Of a stretch of 64,000 nucleotides of DNA, positions 42,718 through 51,403 are shown piece after piece (within the stretch, counting starts at the first letter, position 1; every line of letters starts with the position of its first letter). The notes under the pieces were generated by a model. That model was not told where the DNA came from. It did not search any database and saw only the letters and a program-made list of their open reading frames with translations. Made by a program: the position numbers and the translations under genes. Source of the DNA: an uncultured Anderseniella sp. (lineage in GTDB: Bacteria; Pseudomonadota; Alphaproteobacteria; Rhizobiales; Aestuariivirgaceae); the NCBI GenBank assembly GCA_947488295.1, contig CANKYU010000001.1:124001-188000 (forward strand). Direction: 5' to 3'.

Positions 42718-44073
42718 ATGAAGCTGGCTGTTATCGGTGCTGGATATGTTGGACTGGTCTCGGCTGCATGCTTTGCGGAGTTTGGATTTTCCGTCACCTG
42801 TATCGACAAGGAAGCCGAGAAAATCACTGCGCTCGAAGCCGGCAAGATTCCGATCTACGAGCCGGGCCTGGAGCAGATTGTTCACAGCAACTTTGAAGCA
42901 GGCCGGCTGATGTTCTCCACCGATCTTCCGTCTGCGGTCGCAGATGCGGATGTGGTGTTCATTGCGGTTGGAACGCCGACAAGGCGGGGCGAAGATGCCG
43001 CGGACCTGTCCTATGTGTTCGGAGCAGGTGCCGAAATTGCGGACGCCATGCGGGGCTTTACCGTTGTGGTCACCAAGTCAACCGTGCCGGTGGGCACGGC
43101 AGCCAAGCTGAAAGACCTGATCCTGAAAACGCGCCCCAACGCGGATGTTGAAGTGGCGTCCAATCCGGAATTCCTGCGTGAAGGGTCTGCGGTTGAAGAT
43201 TTTCTGCGGCCGGACCGCATCGTGGTGGGTGTGAGTTCAGAGCGCGCTGAAGCGCCGTTGCGGCAACTGTACCGCCCGCTGACCCAGAAAGATGTACCGA
43301 TTGTCTTTACGTCCTGCCAGGCCGCAGAAGTCATCAAGTATGCCGCCAATACCTATCTTGCCACCCGGATCGGATTTGTGAATCAGCTGGCCGATCTGTG
43401 TGAAAAGGTTGATGCCGACATTACCCACGTCACCAGGGGGATGGGCCTCGACAGGAGAATTGGCCAGCATTATCTGCAACCCGGGCCTGGCTATGGCGGA
43501 TCCTGTTTCCCGAAAGATACAAGGGCGCTCATGGTAACGGCCCGTGAACACAAGGCGGCATTCACGGTCGTTGAAGAGGTCATTGAAGCCAATGAACGGC
43601 GCAAGCGCAGCCTGACAGAGCGGGTCGCCAACGCCGTCGGCGGCAGTGTGAAGGGCAAGCGCATCGCTGTTCTGGGGATCGCTTTCAAGGCGGATACGGA
43701 TGATATCCGTGACGCTGCCTCACTCGTTCTGATCCCGGAGCTTCAGGCATGCGGTGCTGTTGTGACTGCCTATGATCCGGCGGCCATGGACAATGGCCGC
43801 AAGCAGTTTACCGATGTGCAATGGTGCGCTGATGCCTATTCTGCCGCTATGGATGCTGCAGCCGTGGTCATACTGACGGAGTGGAACGAGTTTCGCGGGC
43901 TGGATTTTGCGCGCCTGGCCAAAACCATGCGTGCGCCGGTGATGGTTGATTTTCGCAATCTGTTTTCGCTGCAGGATGTCGAGAACAGCGGGCTTGTTTA
44001 CCATTCGTTAGGCAGGGCCCAACATGATCAAACCAATGATAGAGACAGGATTGCCCTGATTCGGTCGAGCTGA
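42718..44073 (+). CDS. ugd: UDP-glucose 6-dehydrogenase
   Basis: A 451-residue NAD-dependent enzyme making UDP-glucuronate. The NAD-binding GAGYVGLVSAACFAEFG at the N-terminus, SNPEFLREGSAVEDF, and the catalytic cysteine in GPGYGGSCFPKDTRAL, plus the C-terminal VLGIAFKADTDDIRDAAS, identify the family. GAC AAGGAAG lies just before the ATG. It supplies an acidic sugar, so the exopolysaccharide probably contains glucuronate or a derivative. It lies between the initiating transferase and the VanZ-like gene in the same direction. Confidence 0.95.
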   Translation: MKLAVIGAGYVGLVSAACFAEFGFSVTCIDKEAEKITALEAGKIPIYEPGLEQIVHSNFEAGRLMFSTDLPSAVADADVVFIAVGTPTRRGEDAADLSYVFGAGAEIADAMRGFTVVVTKSTVPVGTAAKLKDLILKTRPNADVEVASNPEFLREGSAVEDFLRPDRIVVGVSSERAEAPLRQLYRPLTQKDVPIVFTSCQAAEVIKYAANTYLATRIGFVNQLADLCEKVDADITHVTRGMGLDRRIGQHYLQPGPGYGGSCFPKDTRALMVTAREHKAAFTVVEEVIEANERRKRSLTERVANAVGGSVKGKRIAVLGIAFKADTDDIRDAASLVLIPELQACGAVVTAYDPAAMDNGRKQFTDVQWCADAYSAAMDAAAVVILTEWNEFRGLDFARLAKTMRAPVMVDFRNLFSLQDVENSGLVYHSLGRAQHDQTNDRDRIALIRSS

Positions 44074-44114
44074 CCTGAAGGGGAAACCATCCCCTCCACG
44101 AGCGAGTCAGCCCA

Positions 44115-44534
44115 GTGAATTCTTATCCGTCGTCCAGAACGCGCACCCTTGCCAGGGCAATACTGGTGTGTCTGTGGGCAATGATTGCAGTGAGTACCAG
44201 TTGTATCATCCATTTCGGACTGTTCTCACAGCCGCCATTGTCGTTGTCCGCGTTTGGATTGTCCCGGTTTGATCTGGTGCTGCATGCGATTGCCTTTGCC
44301 AGCCTTGCGCTGCCGGCATTCATGCTGTTCCGGTCGATGTACAAAACTGCGGTGAGCATATTTGCATTGGGGGCAGGTCTGGAGTTGGCGCAGTGGTTTA
44401 CACTGTCTCGCGATGCCTCGATCGCCGATCTTGCCGCCAACTTGTCAGGCATTGCATGTGCTGCCTTGTTTGTCGTTATGCTGAAGAGAGCGGATTTTGC
44501 GATTCTGCGGCCGGTTCTGGGCGAGGCGGCCTGA
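44115..44534 (+). CDS. VanZ-like membrane protein
   Basis: A 139-residue protein with about four hydrophobic helices and the VanZ-like pattern [18 protein letters not shown] (Asp/His pair) followed by [24 protein letters not shown] (Glu/Gln, Arg, Asp and Asn positions). VanZ-family members occur in antibiotic resistance and in many polysaccharide loci with unknown roles. It starts at a GTG 41 bases after ugd. Its end overlaps no gene, but the gmd start lies only 49 bases away. Function inferred only at family level. Confidence 0.75.
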   Translation: MNSYPSSRTRTLARAILVCLWAMIAVSTSCIIHFGLFSQPPLSLSAFGLSRFDLVLHAIAFASLALPAFMLFRSMYKTAVSIFALGAGLELAQWFTLSRDASIADLAANLSGIACAALFVVMLKRADFAILRPVLGEAA

Positions 44535-44583
44535 CCCAACTGCTGCAATCCGCCAGACAACCTATCCATCTGAAAGGTCTTAC

Positions 44584-45651
44584 GTGACTGTGAAACGAGC
44601 ACTGATTACCGGCATTACCGGCCAGGACGGGGCCTATCTGGCCGAACTACTTCTTGCAAAGGGCTATGAGGTGCATGGCGTCAAACGGCGGTCGTCGTCA
44701 TTTAACACCGGCCGCATCGACCATCTCTATCACGACCCTCACGAACGCGGCGTGAAGATGTTTCTGCACTTTGGCGACATGACAGATGCAACCAACCTCA
44801 TTCGGTTGATGCAGGAAGTCCAGCCGGATGAAGTTTACAATCTCGCGGCTCAGTCACATGTGCAGGTGAGCTTTGATACGGCAGAATATACCGCCAACGC
44901 AGACGGCATCGGAACCCTGAGGCTTCTGGAGGCAATGCGGTTGTTGAAGCTGGGCGAAAAGACCCGGTTTTATCAGGCGTCGACGTCAGAACTTTACGGC
45001 AAGGTGCAGGAGATACCGCAGTCCGAGACGACGCCGTTTTATCCGCGCTCACCTTATGCCGCGGCAAAGCTTTATGCCTACTGGATCACGGTAAACTACC
45101 GCGAAGCATACGGTTTCCACGCGTCAAACGGCATTCTGTTCAACCATGAAAGCCCCATTCGCGGCGAGACGTTTGTGACCCGCAAGATTACCCGGGCGGT
45201 AGCGGCAATTCACCTGGGGCTGCAGGACACGCTGTATCTCGGCAACCTCGACGCCAAGCGTGACTGGGGGCATGCGCGCGATTATGTGGAAGGCATGTGG
45301 CGCATTGTTCAACATGATGAGCCGGATGATTTCGTACTGGCGACCGGCGAAACCCAGACGGTCCGATCATTTGTCGATGCGGCGTTCAAGGAGGTCGGCA
45401 TTGATATGGAATGGAGCGGTGAAGGTGTTGAGGAAACCGGCACGGACAAGGCGTCCGGACGGCTTCTGGTGCGGGTTGATCCGCGCTATTTCCGGCCCAC
45501 AGAGGTTGAACTCCTGATCGGTGATCCGAGCAAGGCCAAAGAGAAACTTGGCTGGAGTGCCACCACACCATTGTCTGAGCTGGTCTCGGAAATGGTCCGG
45601 GAAGATCTGAAGCAGGTGGCTGATGAGCACCGCAAGAACCGTCATGAGTGA
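44584..45651 (+). CDS. gmd: GDP-mannose 4,6-dehydratase
   Basis: A 355-residue short-chain dehydrogenase/reductase converting GDP-mannose to GDP-4-keto-6-deoxymannose. The NADP motif [17 protein letters not shown], the segment [20 protein letters not shown], the catalytic Tyr/Lys in [14 protein letters not shown], and [20 protein letters not shown] are diagnostic. It starts at GTG 44584 with AAAGG 6 bases upstream; the longer open frame reaches back into the VanZ-like gene and was rejected. It overlaps the next gene, fcl, and together they produce GDP-L-fucose. Confidence 0.95.
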   Translation: MTVKRALITGITGQDGAYLAELLLAKGYEVHGVKRRSSSFNTGRIDHLYHDPHERGVKMFLHFGDMTDATNLIRLMQEVQPDEVYNLAAQSHVQVSFDTAEYTANADGIGTLRLLEAMRLLKLGEKTRFYQASTSELYGKVQEIPQSETTPFYPRSPYAAAKLYAYWITVNYREAYGFHASNGILFNHESPIRGETFVTRKITRAVAAIHLGLQDTLYLGNLDAKRDWGHARDYVEGMWRIVQHDEPDDFVLATGETQTVRSFVDAAFKEVGIDMEWSGEGVEETGTDKASGRLLVRVDPRYFRPTEVELLIGDPSKAKEKLGWSATTPLSELVSEMVREDLKQVADEHRKNRHE

Positions 45652-46603
45652 TACGGTCTTCTCACTTCAGGGCAAGTCGGTCTGGGTGGCCGGGCATCGC
45701 GGCATGGTCGGTTCCGCGCTGGTTCGCAGACTGCAGTCCGAAGAGTGTTCGGTACTGACCGCCAGCCGGGAAGATGCCGACCTTGTGCGCCAGGAAGAGG
45801 TCGAGAAATGGATGACCGCCAACCGGCCGCAAGTTGTGTTTCTGGCAGCCGCAAAAGTCGGCGGCATCCAGGCGAACAACTCGTATCCGGCGCAGTTTCT
45901 TTATGAAAACCTGATGATCGAGGCGAACATTATCCACGCCGCGTTCAGGACCGGTGTCGAGAAACTGGTTTTTCTGGGTTCGACCTGCATCTATCCGAAA
46001 CTGGCGCCGCAACCAATCCCGGAAGAGGCCCTGATGACCGGGCCGCTGGAGCCGACCAATGAGTGGTATGCCATTGCCAAGATTGCCGGCATCAAGCTGT
46101 GCCAGGCCTATCGCAGGCAATACGGTAGTGACTTCATCGCTGCGCAACCGACAAACCTTTATGGTCCGGGTGACAATTATGACCTTGAGACATCCCACGT
46201 ACTGCCGGCGCTGTTGCGCAAGGCCCACGAAGCGAAGATTTCAAGTGCAAAGACCCTGACCGTCTGGGGATCAGGCAACCCGCTGCGCGAGTTCCTGCAT
46301 GTCGATGACCTGGCCGATGCGGTGGTGTTTCTGGCGAAGCACTATTCCGGAGACAGCCACATCAATGTGGGCTCGGGCGAAGAAGTGTCGATACGCGGAC
46401 TGGCCGAGGCGATTTGCAAGGTAGTCGGATTTGACGGGGCGCTGGAGTTTGACGCATCAAAACCCGATGGCACGCCCCGCAAGCTTTCGGACGTGTCGAA
46501 GTTGCAGGACCTTGGCTGGGCAAATGCCCGTAGTCTGAATGAAGGTCTGAAACAGACCTACGCCGAGTTTGCAGCGGGTGGCCCGCTGCCGCGTTCCGGC
46601 TGA
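45644..46603 (+). CDS. fcl: GDP-L-fucose synthase (GDP-4-keto-6-deoxymannose 3,5-epimerase/4-reductase)
   Basis: A 319-residue SDR enzyme. It has the NADP motif [31 protein letters not shown], the active-site segment [21 protein letters not shown], the catalytic YAIAKIAG Tyr/Lys pair and the substrate-binding [15 protein letters not shown]. The ATG 45644 overlaps the gmd stop and gives a typical N-terminus; an ATG at 45623, preceded by AGGTGG, would add seven residues. With manC and gmd it completes the route from mannose-1-phosphate to GDP-L-fucose, so the polymer probably contains fucose. Confidence 0.95.
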   Translation: MSDTVFSLQGKSVWVAGHRGMVGSALVRRLQSEECSVLTASREDADLVRQEEVEKWMTANRPQVVFLAAAKVGGIQANNSYPAQFLYENLMIEANIIHAAFRTGVEKLVFLGSTCIYPKLAPQPIPEEALMTGPLEPTNEWYAIAKIAGIKLCQAYRRQYGSDFIAAQPTNLYGPGDNYDLETSHVLPALLRKAHEAKISSAKTLTVWGSGNPLREFLHVDDLADAVVFLAKHYSGDSHINVGSGEEVSIRGLAEAICKVVGFDGALEFDASKPDGTPRKLSDVSKLQDLGWANARSLNEGLKQTYAEFAAGGPLPRSG

Positions 46604-46625
46604 TGAGCGTGCAAGAAACAGGAAT

Positions 46626-47879
46626 ATGACACTCAAGGCGCAGATACGAAACAGCCTGGGCGATGTGAATGCCGAGCGGGTAAAGCGGGTGATAGCCCGT
46701 ATCGCGAAACCGAGCCGGATGGCTATTCTGAACGGACTGAAAACGCATCCCGGATTCGAACTGACCAGGTTTGCCCGCCCGGGCCAGGAAGTGTACTTCG
46801 GCTATTATGACAAGCGGCAACTCTCACTGTGCGGTCAGCGGTTGCTGGCCGGGTCGGTGGGCTCGCGCTGCGCCCACAAGTATGAGCCAGACGACCCGTT
46901 GGAAGTTGGTTATTTCGATACGTCGACACGCAACTTCCACTATCTGAACAAGACCGCAGCCTACAACTGGCAGCAAGGCTGCATGCTGCGCTGGTTACCG
47001 AATTGCGAGGATCGCAGGATTGCGTTCAACGACTACCGGAGCGGGCGTTTTGTCTCCGTGATCATCGACAGCGACAGCGGTCAGCAAGTCGACGAGAAAC
47101 CATACCCTGCCTACGACTTTGCACCATCAGGCGGAATGATAGCGACCTGTGACTTTTCCCGTCTGCATCACTGTCGCCGCGGTTACGGGTACTGGCAGGA
47201 TTGTGAGGACAGTTCGCGGTCAGCGCCGCATGATCGATCTGCGATCATGGTCCGTCTTTATGACACGCAGCGTGATCAACTGGTTCGCGCGATCAAGCTG
47301 GAGGATATCCGCGCAGTGATCGGCGGCGACGTGGATTTTGAACATGCTTACGTGAACCACCTGAACTTCTCTCCCTCATCGTCAAAGCTGCTTTTCTTTT
47401 TCTTCTGGAAAGAGGCGGCGACCTCACGCATGGCGGTGCTGTTTTACGATATCGGCGCGGATTGTGTACGCATCCTGACCCGCAATTACACGTCGCATTT
47501 CTGCTGGCACGACGATGATACCCTGGTGGCGTGGGGTGCAGACGATAACGGGCGGCAGAGCTACTACCGGTATAGCGTGCCAGAGTTGCAACAGAGTGAG
47601 TACTGGCATGAGGCAGGCAATACCGACGGGCATTGTACGATCGTTCAGGACGAAGCCATGCTGACCGATACCTATCCCGACGAATGCGGTTTTCAGCGCC
47701 TGTACACCCGAGATGCCGAGGGCCGGATCGAGACGCTGGCCGAGATTCACAGTCCGGCGAAATTCATTTTTGACCTGAGATGCGATCTGCATCCGCGCGG
47801 GACAAATCAACCGGGAACCTACACGTTCGATTCAGCCGTCGCAGGCCGCCGTGCGACCTACCTGATCGCGCGCAAATAG
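46626..47879 (+). CDS. Beta-propeller-like protein of unknown function in the exopolysaccharide locus
   Basis: A 417-residue protein without signal peptide or clear helices. It has spaced beta-sheet segments of propeller type, each with a hairpin and a turn: YFGYYDKRQLSLCGQRLLAG, VGYFDTSTRNFHYLNKT, AYNWQQGCMLRWLP, RIAFNDYRSGRFVSVIIDSD, YDFAPSGGMIATCDFSRLHH, HAYVNHLNFSPSSSKLLFFF and FCWHDDDTLVAWGADDNG. I recognise the WNWQQGCML/NDRxxxxF pattern from uncharacterised proteins in surface-sugar loci, but know no assigned activity. The ATG 46626 follows AGGAAT; the frame upstream lies in fcl. It could bind or trim a glycan, or regulate a transferase; this is open. Confidence 0.75.
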   Translation: MTLKAQIRNSLGDVNAERVKRVIARIAKPSRMAILNGLKTHPGFELTRFARPGQEVYFGYYDKRQLSLCGQRLLAGSVGSRCAHKYEPDDPLEVGYFDTSTRNFHYLNKTAAYNWQQGCMLRWLPNCEDRRIAFNDYRSGRFVSVIIDSDSGQQVDEKPYPAYDFAPSGGMIATCDFSRLHHCRRGYGYWQDCEDSSRSAPHDRSAIMVRLYDTQRDQLVRAIKLEDIRAVIGGDVDFEHAYVNHLNFSPSSSKLLFFFFWKEAATSRMAVLFYDIGADCVRILTRNYTSHFCWHDDDTLVAWGADDNGRQSYYRYSVPELQQSEYWHEAGNTDGHCTIVQDEAMLTDTYPDECGFQRLYTRDAEGRIETLAEIHSPAKFIFDLRCDLHPRGTNQPGTYTFDSAVAGRRATYLIARK

Positions 47880-47931
47880 GCGGTTCGCAGCATGCAATCC
47901 ATCTTCATGCCTCCCCAGTCTGAAACAGGCC

Positions 47932-49242
47932 ATGCTTAAGAATTTCCAGAAGCTGTTTTCCGCCAACATCGTGTCCGGCGTGATCGGGCTGATTACACTG
48001 ACCATTGTATCCCGGGCGCTGGGGCCATCTGCATATGGTGTGGTTGCCGTCATTATCAGCTTTGGCGCCCTGGTTGAGCAGATAGCAAGTTTTCAGGCCT
48101 GGCAGGCAGTGACCAAATACACTGCAAAGGCCATCACGGAAAAAGATACAAAACAACTCTGGCACATTGTCTCTCTGGGCGTGGCGCTGGATATCGTCGG
48201 ATCGCTGGTCGCCGCCCTGTTCGGGGTGGCTGCGATCATGCTGTTCGCCGATGTGCTGGGCATCGGGTCCGAAGCCAGAACCATAGCGGTTGTCTACATG
48301 TTGTCGCTGGTTTTCAACGTGTCCGGCACGGCAATGGCGGTGTTGCGAATCTTCGATCATTATAATGCGATTGGTATTCTGCTGCTGGCCATGGCGGTGC
48401 TGAAACTGGCCGCAATTGCGGTGGTCTGGAATATCGAGCTGAGTATCGGTTCGGTGATTGTGATTTTCGCCGCGGTCAACATCATCCAGAGCCTTGTGTC
48501 GCTGGGCCTGATGTTGCGCCTGTGCCGCGATCAGGGGGCCAGGATCGACCTGACAGCGCTGCGGTTCGCCGACTTTACCAAGTTGCCCGGGCTGGTGCGG
48601 TTCGTCACAAGCACCAACCTGAGCAGCACTGTGCGACAACTGGTGCATGAGTTCGATGTTGTCCTGCTGTCTGCAGTGGCGGGACCTGCGGTTGCCGGAC
48701 AGTACAAGCTTGCAAAGCAGTACGGCTCGGTTGTGCTGCGGGTCGTGGAACCTGCCCAGCAGGTGGTGTTCCCCAAAATTGCCGAATTGATTGCAGCCGA
48801 CAACTTTACTGCGCTGATGGCGCTGCTGCGCAAACTGTTCATCGCCGGCGCATCGTTCGCGACAGCCGCGATCCTGGGCTATCTGGCAGTGGGCGAGATC
48901 ATCGTTGGGGCATTGCTCGGCACGGAGTATGACCTGGTGCCATCCTTCCTTCTGGTATTCATGCTTGCGATTGCCACGTTTTCCGGCCTGTTTTTCCTGC
49001 GCCCGCTGGTGCTGTCATTCGGCCGTGCAGATGCGATCCTGTACATATACCTAGTAACGACGGCGTTGTTCTTCGCCGTCTTCTTCGGGCTGTTTGATCG
49101 TCTTGGCGGTATCGCCATGATGTATGCGCAACTGGCATTCTACCTGTGCTGGGCGGCAGGCATGATCGCGGTTGTGATGCACGCCTGGAATGTGCGCACC
49201 CGGGCCGGGGCAAGTGATGCCACAGAAAATCCAACGCCATAA
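47932..49242 (+). CDS. Polysaccharide repeat-unit flippase (Wzx-like, MOP superfamily)
   Basis: A 436-residue protein with about 12 hydrophobic helices. The N-terminal ANIVSGVIGLITLTIVSRALGPSAYG is characteristic of Wzx-type flippases, and LVRFVTSTNLSSTVRQLVHEFDVVLLS, with YKLAKQYGSVVLRVVEPAQQVVFPK, fits the central part. It would move undecaprenyl-linked repeat units across the inner membrane before polymerisation. It starts 52 bases after the propeller gene and is followed 12 bases later by a glycosyltransferase gene. Charged loop residues and length agree with the family. Confidence 0.9.
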   Translation: MLKNFQKLFSANIVSGVIGLITLTIVSRALGPSAYGVVAVIISFGALVEQIASFQAWQAVTKYTAKAITEKDTKQLWHIVSLGVALDIVGSLVAALFGVAAIMLFADVLGIGSEARTIAVVYMLSLVFNVSGTAMAVLRIFDHYNAIGILLLAMAVLKLAAIAVVWNIELSIGSVIVIFAAVNIIQSLVSLGLMLRLCRDQGARIDLTALRFADFTKLPGLVRFVTSTNLSSTVRQLVHEFDVVLLSAVAGPAVAGQYKLAKQYGSVVLRVVEPAQQVVFPKIAELIAADNFTALMALLRKLFIAGASFATAAILGYLAVGEIIVGALLGTEYDLVPSFLLVFMLAIATFSGLFFLRPLVLSFGRADAILYIYLVTTALFFAVFFGLFDRLGGIAMMYAQLAFYLCWAAGMIAVVMHAWNVRTRAGASDATENPTP

Positions 49243-49254
49243 AACGGTCAACCG

Positions 49255-50406
49255 ATGACAGCTGAGCTCATCCCGATTGTGGTATCCGGCTACAACCGGC
49301 CGGAACCCCTGTTGCGAATTCTCGGTTCGCTCCGCCGGGCACGATATCCGCAAGCCGATGTAAAGCTGTATATCAGCCTGGATAACGCCGGGCCCAATGG
49401 CGCGCGCGAGGCGGCAGAAGCATTTGAGTGGCCGCATGGCACGAAACATGTCCTGGCACGACAGCAGCATCTTGGCATGCGTGACCATTCGTTCGCGTGC
49501 ATGGACCTGTTCGAGGACAGCGAGCACCTTGTCTTTCTTGAAGACGATTCTGTCGTGGGGCGCGACTTCTATCATTATGCTGTGCAGGCGGCGCGTTGCA
49601 TGGACAAGCTTGATGATGTGTTTGCCGCCTCGCTGTATGCCTTCGACTTCTGTGAGTACGATGGCCTCAAGTTCAGCCCGGTGCCGACAGAAGAAGATTT
49701 CTTTGTGATGAAGAGCGCCACGACCTGGGGCGTGCTGTTCTCAAAGCGCTGCTGGTTGCAGTTTCGCGAATGGCACAAACGCCATGGCGGAACCGATGAC
49801 TGGGCCGACCATGTGCCGGCAACGGTGAATGAATGGCCCGTGACTTCATGGAAGAAATACATAAACCGCTATCTGTCGGCACAGAGCAAAAATTTTCTCT
49901 ACCCGTACATATCGCATCTCAGCCATTTTGCGGATCCGGGGACCCATTTCGACGAGGCATCGGACAATTTCCAGGTTCCGGTCATGGTCAACAATCGGCA
50001 CGCGCGCCGCTCCCTGTCTTGTGAAGCCGGCAACCTTGCCAGGTATGACGAGTTCTGGGAAATCATGCCGCCGGAATGGCTGATTGACGAGGTCGGGGTA
50101 GAATTCGAATTTGATCTCAGGCGCATCAAGACTCCGACGCAGTTCCGCAAGGACCATGTTTTAACCTCAAGAGACGTGGCTGCAGCGGTAAAGTCCTATG
50201 ATAACTCGCTTTTTCCTCTCGAAATGAATGTGTTTGAAGACCGCACGGGAACGGCATTGCATCTGGCGCGCGCTGCGGATGTCCGGGCCGGCAGGTCTGA
50301 CCCGACCCCCGGGGAAGTTCGCAAATACATGAAGAATATCGGCCGGCGCCGGGAGCTTGATCTTGCAGCAGACGGTTTACTGCGAAAACTCGGCCTGCGG
50401 CGTTAG
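49255..50406 (+). CDS. Glycosyltransferase, GT2-like (GT-A fold)
   Basis: A 383-residue cytoplasmic or peripheral enzyme. The N-terminus LIPIVVSGYNRPEPLLRILGSL is that of GT-A transferases; the nucleotide-sugar/metal acidic motif is FLEDDSVVG (about residue 100), preceded by QHLGMRDHSFACMDLF. A later segment (KSATTWGVLFSKRCW; GGTDDWADHV) may form the acceptor site. The C-terminal 120 residues are poorly conserved by eye. It follows the flippase by 12 bases and would add one sugar to the lipid-linked repeat unit. Sugar unknown. Confidence 0.83.
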   Translation: MTAELIPIVVSGYNRPEPLLRILGSLRRARYPQADVKLYISLDNAGPNGAREAAEAFEWPHGTKHVLARQQHLGMRDHSFACMDLFEDSEHLVFLEDDSVVGRDFYHYAVQAARCMDKLDDVFAASLYAFDFCEYDGLKFSPVPTEEDFFVMKSATTWGVLFSKRCWLQFREWHKRHGGTDDWADHVPATVNEWPVTSWKKYINRYLSAQSKNFLYPYISHLSHFADPGTHFDEASDNFQVPVMVNNRHARRSLSCEAGNLARYDEFWEIMPPEWLIDEVGVEFEFDLRRIKTPTQFRKDHVLTSRDVAAAVKSYDNSLFPLEMNVFEDRTGTALHLARAADVRAGRSDPTPGEVRKYMKNIGRRRELDLAADGLLRKLGLRR

Positions 50407-50452
50407 GCGGGGCAAGGCTTCACCGGACGCCGCATTTGAAGATTACGGCTGA

Positions 50453-50471
50453 GGTATCCACCGCGGATACC
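50453..50471. repeat. Small perfect hairpin between the GT2-like and FkbM genes
   Basis: GGTATCC at 50453-50459 and GGATACC at 50465-50471 are perfect inverted copies around a 5-base loop. No T-run follows, so termination is unlikely. The 116-base gap also holds the AAGGAA ribosome site of the FkbM gene. It may be an mRNA-stabilising or antiterminator-related structure; this is speculative. Confidence 0.3.
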
Positions 50472-50522
50472 AGGCCAGGGCTGTGAGAGAATTCAACAGC
50501 CGCAGAAAAAGGAACTGAAAAC

Positions 50523-51329
50523 ATGCTGTCAGCCATCCGGACATGGTTCGGATTCCAGCGGCGACTTTCCCGGGAGCTGCTGAAGTCAAACTCTCTTTCG
50601 CGTGTCGCATACATTGTCGCAATGAATACGCTGGGACAACGAAAACTGGTTCAGGTACAACTGGACGGACACCTGTTGAATGTCCGCACGGCAACGCCTG
50701 ACCTGTTTGTTGCACTGGAGACGCTTGGATCGGAATTCCAGATGCTGGCCAATCTTGAATTTGGCCAGGCGCCGGCATTCATCGTTGACGCGGGCGGCTA
50801 TATCGGAACGGCTTCCATTGCGCTCAAGACGCTTTTTCCGAACAGCACAATCGTGACCATAGAACCCTCCTCGTCGAATTTCGAAGTGCTGAAGAAGAAC
50901 ATTGAGCCTCACGAAAACATTCACGCCATCAATGCGGCCCTGGTCGATGATGAAGCGCTTGAAGAGATTTACCTTGTCGACAGTGTCACCGGACCGTGGG
51001 GTTTCGAGATATCCGACACGCCCGGGCAAAACGCCGAGGTGGTAAAGACCGTGACCTTCGCCAGGCTCATGAAACAGTTCGATGTATCCCGCGTGCAGAT
51101 ATGCAAGATGGATATTGAAGGCGCAGAGCTTGAACTGCTGGAGAATCCCGGGAGCTGGCTCGACCATACCGATGTGCTTGCGATCGAGCTGCACGAACGC
51201 AAACGCAATGGCATTGATCAGGCTTTCCGCAATGCGAACAGGAAACGCTTTGCACTCCCGCTGCCGGGAGAAAAGGTTTTGTCATTGTCGCACAGATACC
51301 TTGCCGGGCTTGCCGATGCGACCAAATAG
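50523..51329 (+). CDS. FkbM-family methyltransferase
   Basis: A 268-residue SAM-dependent methyltransferase. Motif I VDAGGYIGTASIAL (about residue 90) and the acidic end of strand 2 (TIEPSSSNFEVLKKN), plus CKMDIEGAELELLENP, match the FkbM type, which usually O-methylates sugars. AAGGAACTGAAAAC precedes the ATG. It is placed among transferases, so it probably methylates one residue of the repeat unit, which would make that residue more hydrophobic. Confidence 0.9.
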   Translation: MLSAIRTWFGFQRRLSRELLKSNSLSRVAYIVAMNTLGQRKLVQVQLDGHLLNVRTATPDLFVALETLGSEFQMLANLEFGQAPAFIVDAGGYIGTASIALKTLFPNSTIVTIEPSSSNFEVLKKNIEPHENIHAINAALVDDEALEEIYLVDSVTGPWGFEISDTPGQNAEVVKTVTFARLMKQFDVSRVQICKMDIEGAELELLENPGSWLDHTDVLAIELHERKRNGIDQAFRNANRKRFALPLPGEKVLSLSHRYLAGLADATK

Positions 51330-51403
51330 ACGCCACGCTGCCCGGATCGTTTGCGTCAGTTGCCGACTGTACTGGTGCAGGTTGATCGCGTGCGAGTGAC
51401 CCG

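Noticed and set aside
44082..44098. Hairpin AGGGG/CCCCT after ugd as a terminator
   Set aside because: The stem is only 5 pairs and is followed by ACGAGCG, not a T-run; the locus continues in the same direction.
45195..45205. GGCGGTAGCGG, an even closer match to the ops element
   Set aside because: It lies in the middle of gmd where it encodes conserved residues (TRAVAAI), far from a leader region; taken as a chance match and as a warning about the candidate at 39811.
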